NCBI GenBank assembly: GCA_963422655.1
Contig: OY730440.1
Span: 930,001 to 994,000, forward strand
From: CATQHS01 sp963422655
GTDB lineage: Bacteria; Actinomycetota; Acidimicrobiia; Acidimicrobiales; Aldehydirespiratoraceae
Direction: 5' to 3'
DNA: 64,000 bases
Under the pieces are notes generated by a model. It was not told where the DNA came from and made no database searches. It was given only the letters and a program-made list of their open reading frames with translations. The position numbers and the translations under genes were made by a program. Shown here in pieces: positions 8,876 through 17,482 of the stretch (positions are counted from its first letter, which is position 1; the number at the start of each line of letters is the position of its first letter).

Positions 8876-8905
8876 TCAAGCTCCGAGAATTCAAGCTCCG
8901 AGAAG
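8876..8905. repeat. 15-bp duplication of a gene tail
   Basis: TCAAGCTCCGAGAA plus one base occurs twice head to tail. The second copy holds the last codons (LLGA) and stop of the membrane-protein gene; the first is an extra copy downstream of that stop. Confidence 0.9.
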
Positions 8906-10327
8906 CAGGAACAGCCCGGCAACGGTGTAGCCGATCATGGCTACCAGTATCGGGTACTGCGACCGTACCGCCAGCCGATGGGGTCCGAAGATCTCCAAGG
9001 CCCGATCGTGGGCGACCGCCACCGCCAGCACATGACCGGCAGCGATGGCCGTGGTCTGGATCCAAGCGATCACCTCTGTGGAGATCCAGGTGTAGTTCAC
9101 CCGGTAACCAGCGGTGCCGAAGAGGTCCCACCCTCTCCCGAACGGATCGGAGAGATGGGCGTAGAGGGCCTGACCTTCCAGAACCAGGTAACTGAAATAG
9201 TGAGCCACCGTGTAAGCGACCACTATGGGAACCAACGAAGAAGCAAAGGAGTTGGCCAGCTCGGTTTCTGGGTTGCCGGTGAGGCGGGCCGTGACGACGA
9301 TCGCGGCTCGATAGACAGCCATGACAACCCCGATCACGAAAACGAGGCCGACCGTATTGACCGTGGTCAACTCCCATCCGCTCCGGTTCGACACTATGTC
9401 GAGCCAGATGGAGCTGCGAGTAAACCCGTCGAATGACGTGGACCCCAGCACAACCAGGATGAAGGCGACCGTGCCGGGCTCGACCGGGAGGACGGACAGG
9501 CCGGCCAGCGGTGAACGCCGCCGCCAGATCCCTGACCGATCCCGGTAAAGGGGTGCCATGGCCCCGATCTTGGTGAAGAGCACGCCGAAACCGTCGGCGT
9601 CACGCACCCAGCCCCGGCCCCGGACGGCGGCGCCACCGACCATGGCCACGGTGTAGAGAGCCAGGTACACGCCGATCGAGCGGGGGGAGTCGCTGCCATG
9701 GAAGGCAAGCTCCAGCCAGGCAAAGCTGAATATGGCGCCCGTCGCCCACCACTGGTGGCCCGAGCCGGAGCCGATATCCACGGTCTCCATCACTGGAGCA
9801 CCGGTGAACACGGCCCGAGCCCGGACCCATACATCGGCCAGGGTGTGGAAGGGGTTGAAGCTCGGCCAGACGTCGCCGAGAGCAACCGAGACGATCTGGA
9901 CACCCACCCAGAACAGGATGAAGAAAGCGATGGGGGCGAGGTTCACCGATGGGTTCTGGTTACCCCACAGCCCCCCGTAGATCACGAGGCCCAGGGCCGA
10001 AATCCCGAGCAGTCGGGCCATCAGCCCCAAGATCGGCAAGATCCGCTGAGCTGTTCTCGCCAACGGTGTCCCGGTGGCAGCCGGGGCCAAGCGGGGCGCG
10101 GTCCACAACATTCCCAGGGCCACGAAGGAAGCCGCGACCGCTAACGATGCAGCCCAAGCCAACTGCCAAGCCGGGATGGGCAGGTCGGTGCGTCCTCCCA
10201 CCCCGTGGGCGGCAGCCGGCGCAGCCGAAGCGGCCAAGGCGACGAGAGCGACGACCGACGCCAGAGCAGCCCTTGGGCCGGCTCGACTGTTCATCCTGCT
10301 CCGGTTCATCCCGCTTCGGACCCTCAT
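8891..10327 (-). CDS. Polytopic membrane protein of the family often labelled fenitrothion hydrolase
   Basis: The 478-residue protein starts with a signal-like hydrophobic stretch ending in AHGVGGRTDLPIP, followed by about ten membrane helices. I recognise it as an actinobacterial family whose database label, fenitrothion hydrolase, rests on little evidence; no hydrolase motif is visible. ATG 10327 is chosen because GAGGTGA lies just upstream. The upstream gene encodes a cupredoxin-like lipoprotein and the two genes are linked by a chain of tiny start-stop units, so they probably act together at the cell surface, perhaps in metal handling (inference). Confidence 0.7.
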   Translation of the reverse strand: MRVRSGMNRSRMNSRAGPRAALASVVALVALAASAAPAAAHGVGGRTDLPIPAWQLAWAASLAVAASFVALGMLWTAPRLAPAATGTPLARTAQRILPILGLMARLLGISALGLVIYGGLWGNQNPSVNLAPIAFFILFWVGVQIVSVALGDVWPSFNPFHTLADVWVRARAVFTGAPVMETVDIGSGSGHQWWATGAIFSFAWLELAFHGSDSPRSIGVYLALYTVAMVGGAAVRGRGWVRDADGFGVLFTKIGAMAPLYRDRSGIWRRRSPLAGLSVLPVEPGTVAFILVVLGSTSFDGFTRSSIWLDIVSNRSGWELTTVNTVGLVFVIGVVMAVYRAAIVVTARLTGNPETELANSFASSLVPIVVAYTVAHYFSYLVLEGQALYAHLSDPFGRGWDLFGTAGYRVNYTWISTEVIAWIQTTAIAAGHVLAVAVAHDRALEIFGPHRLAVRSQYPILVAMIGYTVAGLFLLLGA

Positions 10328-10398
10328 TTCACCTCGAGACACTCATTTCACCTCGAGACACTCATTTCACCTCGAGACCCTCATGTCACCTCGAGACG
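10323..10398 (-). promoter_or_regulatory. Four tandem 19-bp start-stop units between two coupled genes
   Basis: Four units of 19 bp (10323-10341, 10342-10360, 10361-10379, and a diverged 10380-10398) each carry GAGGTGA followed by ATG on the minus strand. The upstream gene's TGA (10383-10381) overlaps an ATG at 10384 that opens a five-codon ORF (MRVSR); its stop abuts the ATG of MSVSR at 10365, then again at 10346, then the membrane-protein ATG at 10327. The result is a relay of coupled minicistrons. Confidence 0.8.
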
Positions 10399-10827
10399 CA
10401 CCAGCAGAGTGCCCGAGTCTTCGAGCTCGATCTCGAAGACTCCTGGGATCACTGCCATGAAGGTCAGATCGCCGGCACCGTCGACCAGGTCGATGAACAG
10501 GTCGTAGCCGTGGACGTGGACACGGTCGGTACTGGTACCGGTTACCCGGACGGTGACCTCCTCGCCCAGAGAGACCGATTCCTGGCGAGATCCACCTATG
10601 AGGTCGCCGCCCACCACGACCAACTCGACGACCGAGGCCGTAACAGGGGCCGGGGCGGTAACAGTGACCGGGGCGGTAACAGTAGTAACAGTGACCGGGG
10701 CTTCACTCGCCACCGCACCCTCAGCCAGCGGTTCGGTCGCCGGGTCGCCACCATCGTTGCCACAGGCCGTGGTGACCAGAGCGGACAAAGCCACGGCGGC
10801 TGCCAGTCGTCTCAGGGCCATGATCAT
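10381..10827 (-). CDS. Cupredoxin-like lipoprotein
   Basis: The 148-residue product has a lipoprotein-type leader (MIMALRRLAAAVALSALVTT, then a Cys), a Thr/Val/Pro-rich linker, and a beta-rich domain with VHVHGYDLFIDL resembling the His-rich strand of cupredoxin-like domains such as that of EfeO. ATG 10827 is chosen because GAGGTGG lies three bases upstream; the longer upstream frame lacks a leader. The lipobox is atypical at -3 and -2 (Thr-Thr-Ala-Cys). Metal binding is inferred from the family and not shown. It is translationally linked to the membrane protein downstream. Confidence 0.65.
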   Translation of the reverse strand: MIMALRRLAAAVALSALVTTACGNDGGDPATEPLAEGAVASEAPVTVTTVTAPVTVTAPAPVTASVVELVVVGGDLIGGSRQESVSLGEEVTVRVTGTSTDRVHVHGYDLFIDLVDGAGDLTFMAVIPGVFEIELEDSGTLLVRLEVT

Positions 10828-11042
10828 CTTCCACCTCACGTCAGTTCGCCACCTCGCCTTCGAATCACGCTTCACGTTCTCAGGACGGTCAGCCGCCACC
10901 GAAGAATTGCCACCGGTACGACCCCCATCATGGGTGATGCCAAGAACCTACAGAAAGAACATGGCAAGAGCAATCTATACTCTTCGAAGTAGTCGCGTTC
11001 GAAGCAGTCTCGCAGGAATAACAAAATACCAGAGGTACCTCA

Positions 11043-13184
11043 ATGGCCAAACGGTCTTCTACTGCATATAGTCGAAAGGGAACCACACCGCCATTGCTCT
11101 GGGCGGTCAGATTTGGCATATCCTTAGTCCTGGTCATACCTCTGATAGTATCGACCAGTACCTTGTTTCCTTATGTAGTTGGGAAGGCAATATTCTCTAG
11201 ATCAGTTATCGAGATTACTTTTTCACTTTGGTTGATACTGATCCTACGCTATCCTCAGTATCGTCCTTCCAAATCTTGGATACTGATTACCATAACCGTA
11301 TGGGTTCTGGTTTCACTGATCTCCGGCTTTACAGGTGTGAGCCCAGTTAGGAGCCTATGGTCAACTTTTGAAAGGATGCAAGGCATAATCGATCAAGCTC
11401 ATTGGTTAGCCTTCATATTGGTAGCCAGCTCTGTTTTTCGCACCCTTTCGAGCTGGAAATGGCTATTTAGTATAAGCCTTGGAGTTTGTGGGTTGGTATC
11501 TATCCTAGGATTGGGTACGTACTATAACTTATTCGAATGGAGCGCTATCGGAGACACCCGACGCTACGAATCGACATTAGGCAATGCTGCCTATCTGGGT
11601 GCTTACACCATGGCAAACGCCATAATTGGTCTGGGCCTTATCATCCAATCACTGACCCGTCATCAAGCGTCGTCAGCGCAACAGAGGCGTGCCAGTAGGA
11701 CGATACGGCGACACCACCGATCCAGGCGCAATTATAAGAGCGCTGATTTTCTCCCGTGGCTCAGATCCTTTTGGGTGTTGACCACTTTTCTATCCTTGTG
11801 GTCGCTGTGGTTATCAGCCTCTAGGGGAGCTTTCATCGGTTTCGGAGTTGGAGCCCTCGCCTTTTTTATTGGATACCTATTTTATGGGGCACGGCGAGTA
11901 GCTGCCTATATCACCATGGCTGCCATACTGGCTATCGTATCCTTAGTGATGGTGGCTCAGCTCACCCAGGTGCTGGACCCTCTGACGAACTCCAACGTCA
12001 CAGTAAATCGTCTGGTCGCGATTGGAGAGGGAGAGTCGGATACCAGCACTAAGAGACGGATCGAATCTATTGATGCTGGAATCAAAGCGTTTCAGGACAG
12101 ACCTATACTCGGCTGGGGTACTGAAAATTATGTAGCAGCTTGGGGTAGGTATGTCATCCCTGAAACCCACATAGAATTCCCGTTTGATCAGGCCCACAAC
12201 AAAGTAATAGACGAACTAGCCACCAAAGGAACCATCGGGTTGCTCAGCTATATGCTGATCTGGTTGGGAATAACCTGGGTCATGATTCGTTCGATAAGAT
12301 GGCGGCAAGGTCCTGATCGAGTGCTGGTCCTGGCATTGGGGTCCACTCTAATAGCCTTTATGTTTCAAAGTCTTCTTCTATCCGATTCATTAGTTACAAC
12401 AATGCAGTTTGCTATTCTCATGGCCTTCGCAGTGGCAGAGGGCAATACTATACGTAGAAATGCCAAGATGGTTGCCCAGGAGAAGATGCTTGCCAAGGAG
12501 AAGATGGTTGCCAAGGAGAAGATGCTTGCCAAGGAGAAGATGCTTGCCCGGGAGGAGATAGTTGCCCAGGGGAGAAAGCGAAAAACCCTTGATACCAGTC
12601 AGCTCGATACCGGTAAGGTAGTGAAGAGTCGGATACGACAGCTCAGATTAGGACGAATACCCCCGCAGATTAATGTGTATATGGTTAGAGTTCTGACCGC
12701 GACGATAGTGCTTCTAACTGTTTGCTTATTCATATTTGGACCTAATACAAGAATTTGGAAGGCAGCACAAGCGGCAAATGCATCCGCTACCGCAGATACC
12801 TGGCAAGAAGCTGTTACTCATTTCGAGGAGTCGAGGGACGAATTTCCTGCCCTCGCAAATATCCCCAGAAGGCAATTGATATTGAATGCCAGTCAAATTA
12901 TTACACAGATGGAAGGTGAAGAGCATAGCATAGATCACGCGGAAACGATTGATCTGATAACTGCTGTAGGACAGAAGGCCATTGAAGTAGAACCACAGAA
13001 CTGGCGTATCCACACTGCGCTAGCTCAATTCTATCAAAAGGCTGCCTTCAGGGATCCAGAATACGTGGAAGTCGCCGATACATACGTCCGCGAAGCCATC
13101 CGATTGGCACCCAATATACCTCAGATCGTGCGGGTTGCTGCTGCTCAGGATGATCTCGAACAGCAGATAGAAGCGAATCGATGA
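11043..13184 (+). CDS. O-antigen ligase-like (Wzy_C) membrane protein with C-terminal helical-repeat domain
   Basis: The 713-residue protein has about twelve hydrophobic helices. Its large loop begins after a family segment WLSASRGAFIGFG near residue 255, and a helical, TPR-like soluble region occupies roughly residues 590-713. O-antigen ligase family proteins join or polymerise surface glycans outside the membrane; the acceptor here is unknown. The gene is clearly AT-richer than its neighbours, with many ATA, TTA and AGA codons, which suggests transfer. A six-copy 18-bp repeat encodes a charged KMLAKE-type linker. AGAGG lies seven bases before ATG 11043, and TATACT at 10976-10981 may be a -10 box. 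Confidence 0.8.
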   Translation: MAKRSSTAYSRKGTTPPLLWAVRFGISLVLVIPLIVSTSTLFPYVVGKAIFSRSVIEITFSLWLILILRYPQYRPSKSWILITITVWVLVSLISGFTGVSPVRSLWSTFERMQGIIDQAHWLAFILVASSVFRTLSSWKWLFSISLGVCGLVSILGLGTYYNLFEWSAIGDTRRYESTLGNAAYLGAYTMANAIIGLGLIIQSLTRHQASSAQQRRASRTIRRHHRSRRNYKSADFLPWLRSFWVLTTFLSLWSLWLSASRGAFIGFGVGALAFFIGYLFYGARRVAAYITMAAILAIVSLVMVAQLTQVLDPLTNSNVTVNRLVAIGEGESDTSTKRRIESIDAGIKAFQDRPILGWGTENYVAAWGRYVIPETHIEFPFDQAHNKVIDELATKGTIGLLSYMLIWLGITWVMIRSIRWRQGPDRVLVLALGSTLIAFMFQSLLLSDSLVTTMQFAILMAFAVAEGNTIRRNAKMVAQEKMLAKEKMVAKEKMLAKEKMLAREEIVAQGRKRKTLDTSQLDTGKVVKSRIRQLRLGRIPPQINVYMVRVLTATIVLLTVCLFIFGPNTRIWKAAQAANASATADTWQEAVTHFEESRDEFPALANIPRRQLILNASQIITQMEGEEHSIDHAETIDLITAVGQKAIEVEPQNWRIHTALAQFYQKAAFRDPEYVEVADTYVREAIRLAPNIPQIVRVAAAQDDLEQQIEANR
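12465..12572 (+). repeat. 18-bp coding tandem repeat, six copies
   Basis: Six units of about AAGATGSTTGCCAAGGAG encode six-residue charged blocks (KMVAQE, KMLAKE and variants). They lie in a cytoplasmic or linker segment between the membrane part and the helical-repeat part of the O-antigen-ligase-like protein. Confidence 0.95.
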
Positions 13185-13194
13185 CCTCGCACAG

Positions 13195-13224
13195 GCCTTG
13201 GCGTTTTACGGCCAAGGCTATTTT
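13195..13224 (+). terminator. Putative Rho-independent terminator
   Basis: GCCTTGGC and GCCAAGGC form an eight-base stem around an eight-base loop, followed by TATTTT. It lies eleven bases after the O-antigen-ligase-like stop codon. Confidence 0.65.
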
Positions 13225-13258
13225 GTACAGCCAAGACTACTTGTACAGCCAAGACTAC
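13223..13258. repeat. 18-bp direct tandem duplication
   Basis: TTGTACAGCCAAGACTAC is present twice between the terminator and the 3' end of tRNA-Val. Confidence 0.9.
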
Positions 13259-13263
13259 AGAGG

Positions 13264-13337
13264 TGGGCGATACTGGACTCGAACCAGTGACCTCTGCCGT
13301 GTGAAGGCAGCGCTCTAGCCATCTGAGCTAATCGCCC
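13264..13337 (-). tRNA. tRNA-Val(CAC)
   Basis: The minus strand folds as a tRNA: acceptor GGGCGAT pairs with ATCGCCC, the anticodon arm CTGCC-TTCACAC-GGCAG shows anticodon CAC, and the T arm contains GGTTCGAGTCC. The 3' CCA is not encoded. Its first ten bases overlap the end of the upstream amidase gene. The 3' end faces the AT-rich O-antigen-ligase-like island. Confidence 0.95.
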
Positions 13338-14746
13338 GGCACTCCTGAGGCTACCGGATCGAGAGCCAACAGATCTTCCAGCACGGCCAGCGATTCCAGC
13401 ACGGTCAGATCCGCGTGCATCGGACCGGCTACCTGAAGGCCGATGGGCATGCCATCGGCGGTGAAGCCACAGCACACGGTGCCGGCCGGCCAGCGAGTGA
13501 GGTTGAACATCGGGGTGAACCTGACCCAGTCCCGGGTCTCGACACCGTTGATGCTCCCCGGTCCGGTCGGAGCCGGGGTCTGGCCCGCCACCGTGGGAGT
13601 GATCATCACGTCGAAACCGTCCATGATCGCAGTCATCTGCATCGAGAGCTGAGCGGCCTGGCCGCGAGCCTCGAACAGCGAAACCGCCGAAACCCGGTCG
13701 ATGCTCACTTCGAGCAGAGCGGCCAATTCCGGGGTGACGCCACCCCACTGATCAGTGCCGTGCAGGGGCCACAGAGCGGGCAGGACGGCACCCCCATAGA
13801 AGAGTTGCATGAAAGTCGGGATCGGGTTGTCGAACAGCTTACCCACCTCCACCACCTCCACGCCGCTGGCGGCCAGGCGCTCCACCGCTGCGACACAACC
13901 GGTCATGATCTCGCTGTCGACGGGCCCACCGTCCACCGACGGCGCCCACAGCACACGGACGGGCGGTCGAGGATCGTCCAGAGCGGTCCGCCACGATTCG
14001 GTCGGAGCCGGGAGGCTTCGCAGATCACCAGGATGGGGGCCGACCACCTGATCGAGACACAGGGCCACGTCTCGGATCTTGCGAGCCATGGGCCCCACGC
14101 AGGACAGATCCAGTGCCCCCATGGGCTCGGGCCCGCCCGGTACCCGACCGGGACTGGCTTTGAACCCGGACAACCCGCAGACGGCCGAGGGGATGCGGAT
14201 CGATCCTCCCCCGTCCGAACCGGTGCCGGCCGGTATCATCCCGGCCGCTATGGCGGCCGCGGTACCGCCCGAGGACCCCCCTGGGGACCGGAGAGGATTC
14301 CAGGGGTTGCGCGTGGGCCCGAACCGCGGGTTGTGGGTGTCGGCGATGAAGCCGAGCTCAGGAGTGTTGGTCTTGCCGATCACAACACACCCTGCCGCCC
14401 TCAACCGGGCCACTTCGGTGGAATCGGCCGCGGCTGGTTCGCTGCGACCCAGGTGCATGGTTCCTTTGGTGGTGACGAAACCGGCCGCATCGGCCAGATC
14501 CTTGACTCCGATAGGGATCCCGGCCAGCGTCCCGACCTCCTCACCGGTATCGAGACGATCATCTATGGCCGCGGCCTGAGTCCGGGCGCCGTCGGCATCA
14601 ACGGCCACGAACGCGCCCAGTCCCGGATCGAAAGTCTCGATCCGGTCCAGTGCATGCTCCACAACGGCCATAGCTGTGAGAGTTCGTTCCCGGATGGAGA
14701 CGGCCAGCGCCTCGGTGGTCACCGTCGTGAAGTCGGGTACTTCCAT
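13328..14746 (-). CDS. Amidase signature family enzyme
   Basis: The 472-residue protein has the complete amidase-signature triad: Lys in GIPIGVKDLAD (about residue 80), the cis-Ser in SPGGSSGG, and the Ser nucleophile in AGTGSDGGGSIRIP. It hydrolyses a carboxamide, but the substrate is unknown; gatC and gatB are not nearby, so a GatA role is unlikely. ATG 14746 is chosen over the upstream GTG 14755 because GGAGGT lies eight bases before it. Its stop (13330-13328) falls inside the 5' end of tRNA-Val, so the two overlap by ten bases on one strand. It follows ddl by 34 bases. Confidence 0.88.
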   Translation of the reverse strand: MEVPDFTTVTTEALAVSIRERTLTAMAVVEHALDRIETFDPGLGAFVAVDADGARTQAAAIDDRLDTGEEVGTLAGIPIGVKDLADAAGFVTTKGTMHLGRSEPAAADSTEVARLRAAGCVVIGKTNTPELGFIADTHNPRFGPTRNPWNPLRSPGGSSGGTAAAIAAGMIPAGTGSDGGGSIRIPSAVCGLSGFKASPGRVPGGPEPMGALDLSCVGPMARKIRDVALCLDQVVGPHPGDLRSLPAPTESWRTALDDPRPPVRVLWAPSVDGGPVDSEIMTGCVAAVERLAASGVEVVEVGKLFDNPIPTFMQLFYGGAVLPALWPLHGTDQWGGVTPELAALLEVSIDRVSAVSLFEARGQAAQLSMQMTAIMDGFDVMITPTVAGQTPAPTGPGSINGVETRDWVRFTPMFNLTRWPAGTVCCGFTADGMPIGLQVAGPMHADLTVLESLAVLEDLLALDPVASGVPGD

Positions 14747-14780
14747 ACCGAGCACCTCCGTGTCGGGTATCCGAAGCGTC

Positions 14781-15890
14781 TCAGGTCAGCTTGGCTGCGA
14801 TTGTCCCCGACATCCGTAGAGCCTGTCCATCGCTGGACCCGGCCCACTGCGCCGACAGGGCCGACGCCGCCTCGGCCTCGGCTATCAGGTCCCGGTAGAG
14901 CTGCACCCGGGTCGTCCCGACCGCCCGCCACAGATGGTTGCCCCAAGCTCCGGGAATCGAGTTGACCTCGCACAGGCGAACGCCGCCCTCCCCATCCCAG
15001 AGAAAGTCGATGCGAGGGGCTCCGGTGAGATCCATCTGCTGGGCCAGCACCGTCGAGTGCTTCACGATCAGCTCACGAATCACAGGAGGAATGTCGGCCG
15101 GCACCTCATGGGGCGCCTCGTCCATCCCCGATCCACCCGACAGGTACTTCTCCCGATAGCCCAAGATGGCAGCGTCGCCCCGCAGCGGGCGTTCGACGGC
15201 CGACACCTCCAATGAAGGCCAGACACGCACGGCGATGTTCAGGTCGATCCAGTTCTCCAGGTAGGGCTGGATGATCATACCAGCCCTACCGGCCGGGGTC
15301 CGGGTCAGGGCCCGAACCGTGTCCAAGTCGTCCACGCCGGCGGTGACCCCGATCGAGGAGCCACCCCATCGAGGCTTGACCACCCAGGGCCGGGGCAGGT
15401 TCACGGCCCGCAGCTCCGGCGACCAAGCCACCGTCTCGATGGTCGGTATCCCAACCGAGCGGGCCAGCCCCGCCGTGGCCAGCTTGTCCATGGCCAGAGC
15501 GGCCGACGCCGGGCCGGGCCCGGTGACTCCGAGACCGGCCAGCATGAGCAGAGCCGTCAGCGATCCATCCTCACCCGGCCCGCCATGACAGCAGTTGAGA
15601 ACGGTATGCAAGTTCAGCCGGACCGAACGTAGCCGGCCCCGGACCGAGAACCCTCCCGGCACCTCGAGCGAGACGTCGGAAGCGCCCTGTACCTCGGGTT
15701 CGAGAAACTGGGCCGCTTCGGTGGCAGCCGGCACCTGCTTCCACCGGCCCGTCTTGGTCCAGTACAGGCAGCAGACGTCCGTACCGGCATCGAGCAAAGC
15801 CCGAGCGGCCTGCAATCCGGTGAGGATGGAGATGTCGTGCTCAGCCGAGGGTCCGCCGAACACCACTCCGACCGCTCCGACCGGGCTCAC
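14781..15890 (-). CDS. ddl: D-alanine--D-alanine ligase
   Basis: This ATP-grasp enzyme makes D-Ala-D-Ala for peptidoglycan. The 369-residue product shows VVFGGPSAEHDISILTG at the N-terminus, CHGGPGEDGSL, WVVKPRWGGSSIGV, and the C-terminal metal-binding RIDFLWD and CEVNSIPG segments. The last is usually EVNTxPG, and the Ser is a mild variation. The start is GTG 15890. It sits 54 bases after murF, whose substrate it supplies, so the pair is a functional unit. Confidence 0.93.
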   Translation of the reverse strand: MSPVGAVGVVFGGPSAEHDISILTGLQAARALLDAGTDVCCLYWTKTGRWKQVPAATEAAQFLEPEVQGASDVSLEVPGGFSVRGRLRSVRLNLHTVLNCCHGGPGEDGSLTALLMLAGLGVTGPGPASAALAMDKLATAGLARSVGIPTIETVAWSPELRAVNLPRPWVVKPRWGGSSIGVTAGVDDLDTVRALTRTPAGRAGMIIQPYLENWIDLNIAVRVWPSLEVSAVERPLRGDAAILGYREKYLSGGSGMDEAPHEVPADIPPVIRELIVKHSTVLAQQMDLTGAPRIDFLWDGEGGVRLCEVNSIPGAWGNHLWRAVGTTRVQLYRDLIAEAEAASALSAQWAGSSDGQALRMSGTIAAKLT

Positions 15891-15944
15891 GACCTCCGGC
15901 CCATGGCCCGGTTGTTGGCGGGCCGACTCACATCGAAGGACCGA

Positions 15945-17480
15945 TCATGGGTAGTGATCGGGCAGGTCATTTTCCCACAGTACCCCGTCGCCGGGCCCCA
16001 GATGCTCACGGACCCAGGCCCGGGCCGCCGACCGGTTCGGCACCGAGATCGCCCTTCCGTCAGAACCGGCCAGCAACGACCGCCGGTTTACCCACCCGAC
16101 CACGAGCAGGGTCGCGCCCGAGGAGATCACCGTGCGGGCCAGCTCGGCATTGGCCCGGTCCTGCTCGGAACCCAGTTCCACCATTCCCGGTGTGACCACG
16201 ACCCGCTGACCCTGCACCCCGAGAGCAAGACTCTGGACAGCCCTGGCCGCTCCGTCCGGGTTGGAGTTGAAGGTGTCGTCGATGACCAGTATCCCGGCTT
16301 CGAGGCGTGAAGTGGTAGCTCGATGCGGCGGAGCCTGCAGGGCAGCTATGCGAGAGCCGATCTGAGCCGGGGTCGCCCCGTAGGCCAAGGCCGCCGCCAC
16401 CGCGCATCCGATGTTGCCGGAGTGAACACCCGAGCCGCGTCCGACTCGCCCGACCTCGGAACCGTCGGCGGTGACGATCACCGTGTCGCCGACTTCTGCG
16501 ACCTCGACGTCGAGAGAACTGCCGTCTGAGCTGCCGACTCTCGACACCTCGGGAACCCGAGCAGAGCGGGACAGCTCGTCCAGTCGATGGTCATCGACCC
16601 ACAGCACCGCGGTTCGGGCCTGCTCGAGGATCTCGGCCTTGGCCGCCGCGATCCGTTCCATGGATCCGGCCCGCTCCAAGTGCATGGGACCCACCGCTGT
16701 GATCACGGCAATGTCGGGGCGCACCCACGAGCACATGTCCCGGATCTCGCCCGGCCGGTACATGCCCATCTCCACCACCAGCACATCGGTGCCCTCGGGC
16801 AGGTGGTCGTTGATCGTCTTGGCCAAGCCGGCGGTGTTGTTGTAAGAGGCCGGTGAGGCCACCACCGCCACGGTGCCGGTCAAGAGGTCACGAATGTGGT
16901 TCTTGGTGGAGGTCTTGCCCCAGCTTCCGGTGACGGCGATCACGAAGGGATCGATCTTGGCCAGCCGAGCCACCGCCCGGCGCCGGTGTCGCTCGAGCAG
17001 CTTGTTCTCCAGCGGGGCCAGGACAGCGGCCGAGCAGTCGACTGTCACCGAACCGGCGGCAACGGCAACGGCCAGGGCCATCGGCCATCGGAGCCCTACC
17101 GCCGACCCACCCGCAACCAGGCCCGACAGGATCAGACTCGACCCGGCCAGGGTGCGGGCTCGCCTGGTGAAACGAAAGCGGGGTCTACCGATCACGCTCA
17201 TGGGCCACGGGAACACGCCGACGGTCACGGCCACAACGCCGGCCATGGACGAAGCCAGAACGTCGTTGCCACCGGCGGCAGCGCCCAAGCCGGCCAGCAG
17301 CGCGGCCGAGGCCACCCCCGCCAACACCATGTTGGGGGGCCGGAAGCGAATCCAACGCCATGCGGTGATCGAGCAGGACCCGGTGATGTAGTGCTCTCGC
17401 TGAGAGACCCGAAGCCAGCGCCACAAGCCCGTCAGGCCGGCCAGTACCCCCAAGCCGCCGACGATCACGGCGCCAGCCAC
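15945..17480 (-). CDS. murF: MurF-type Mur ligase with N-terminal membrane segments
   Basis: The C-terminal three quarters is a Mur ligase: ATP loop VTGSWGKTSTKNH near residue 180, EMGMYRPGEI, HLERAGS, and a C-terminal domain with DDTFNSNPDG typical of MurF. MurF adds D-Ala-D-Ala to the UDP-MurNAc tripeptide. In place of the usual N-terminal UDP-substrate domain there are about five hydrophobic segments in residues 1-165. GTG 17480 lies two bases after the hydrolase stop and is chosen because further upstream the frame overlaps that gene. The context with ddl supports a wall role, though a related membrane ligase activity is possible. Confidence 0.8.
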   Translation of the reverse strand: MAGAVIVGGLGVLAGLTGLWRWLRVSQREHYITGSCSITAWRWIRFRPPNMVLAGVASAALLAGLGAAAGGNDVLASSMAGVVAVTVGVFPWPMSVIGRPRFRFTRRARTLAGSSLILSGLVAGGSAVGLRWPMALAVAVAAGSVTVDCSAAVLAPLENKLLERHRRRAVARLAKIDPFVIAVTGSWGKTSTKNHIRDLLTGTVAVVASPASYNNTAGLAKTINDHLPEGTDVLVVEMGMYRPGEIRDMCSWVRPDIAVITAVGPMHLERAGSMERIAAAKAEILEQARTAVLWVDDHRLDELSRSARVPEVSRVGSSDGSSLDVEVAEVGDTVIVTADGSEVGRVGRGSGVHSGNIGCAVAAALAYGATPAQIGSRIAALQAPPHRATTSRLEAGILVIDDTFNSNPDGAARAVQSLALGVQGQRVVVTPGMVELGSEQDRANAELARTVISSGATLLVVGWVNRRSLLAGSDGRAISVPNRSAARAWVREHLGPGDGVLWENDLPDHYP

Positions 17481-17482
17481 GG

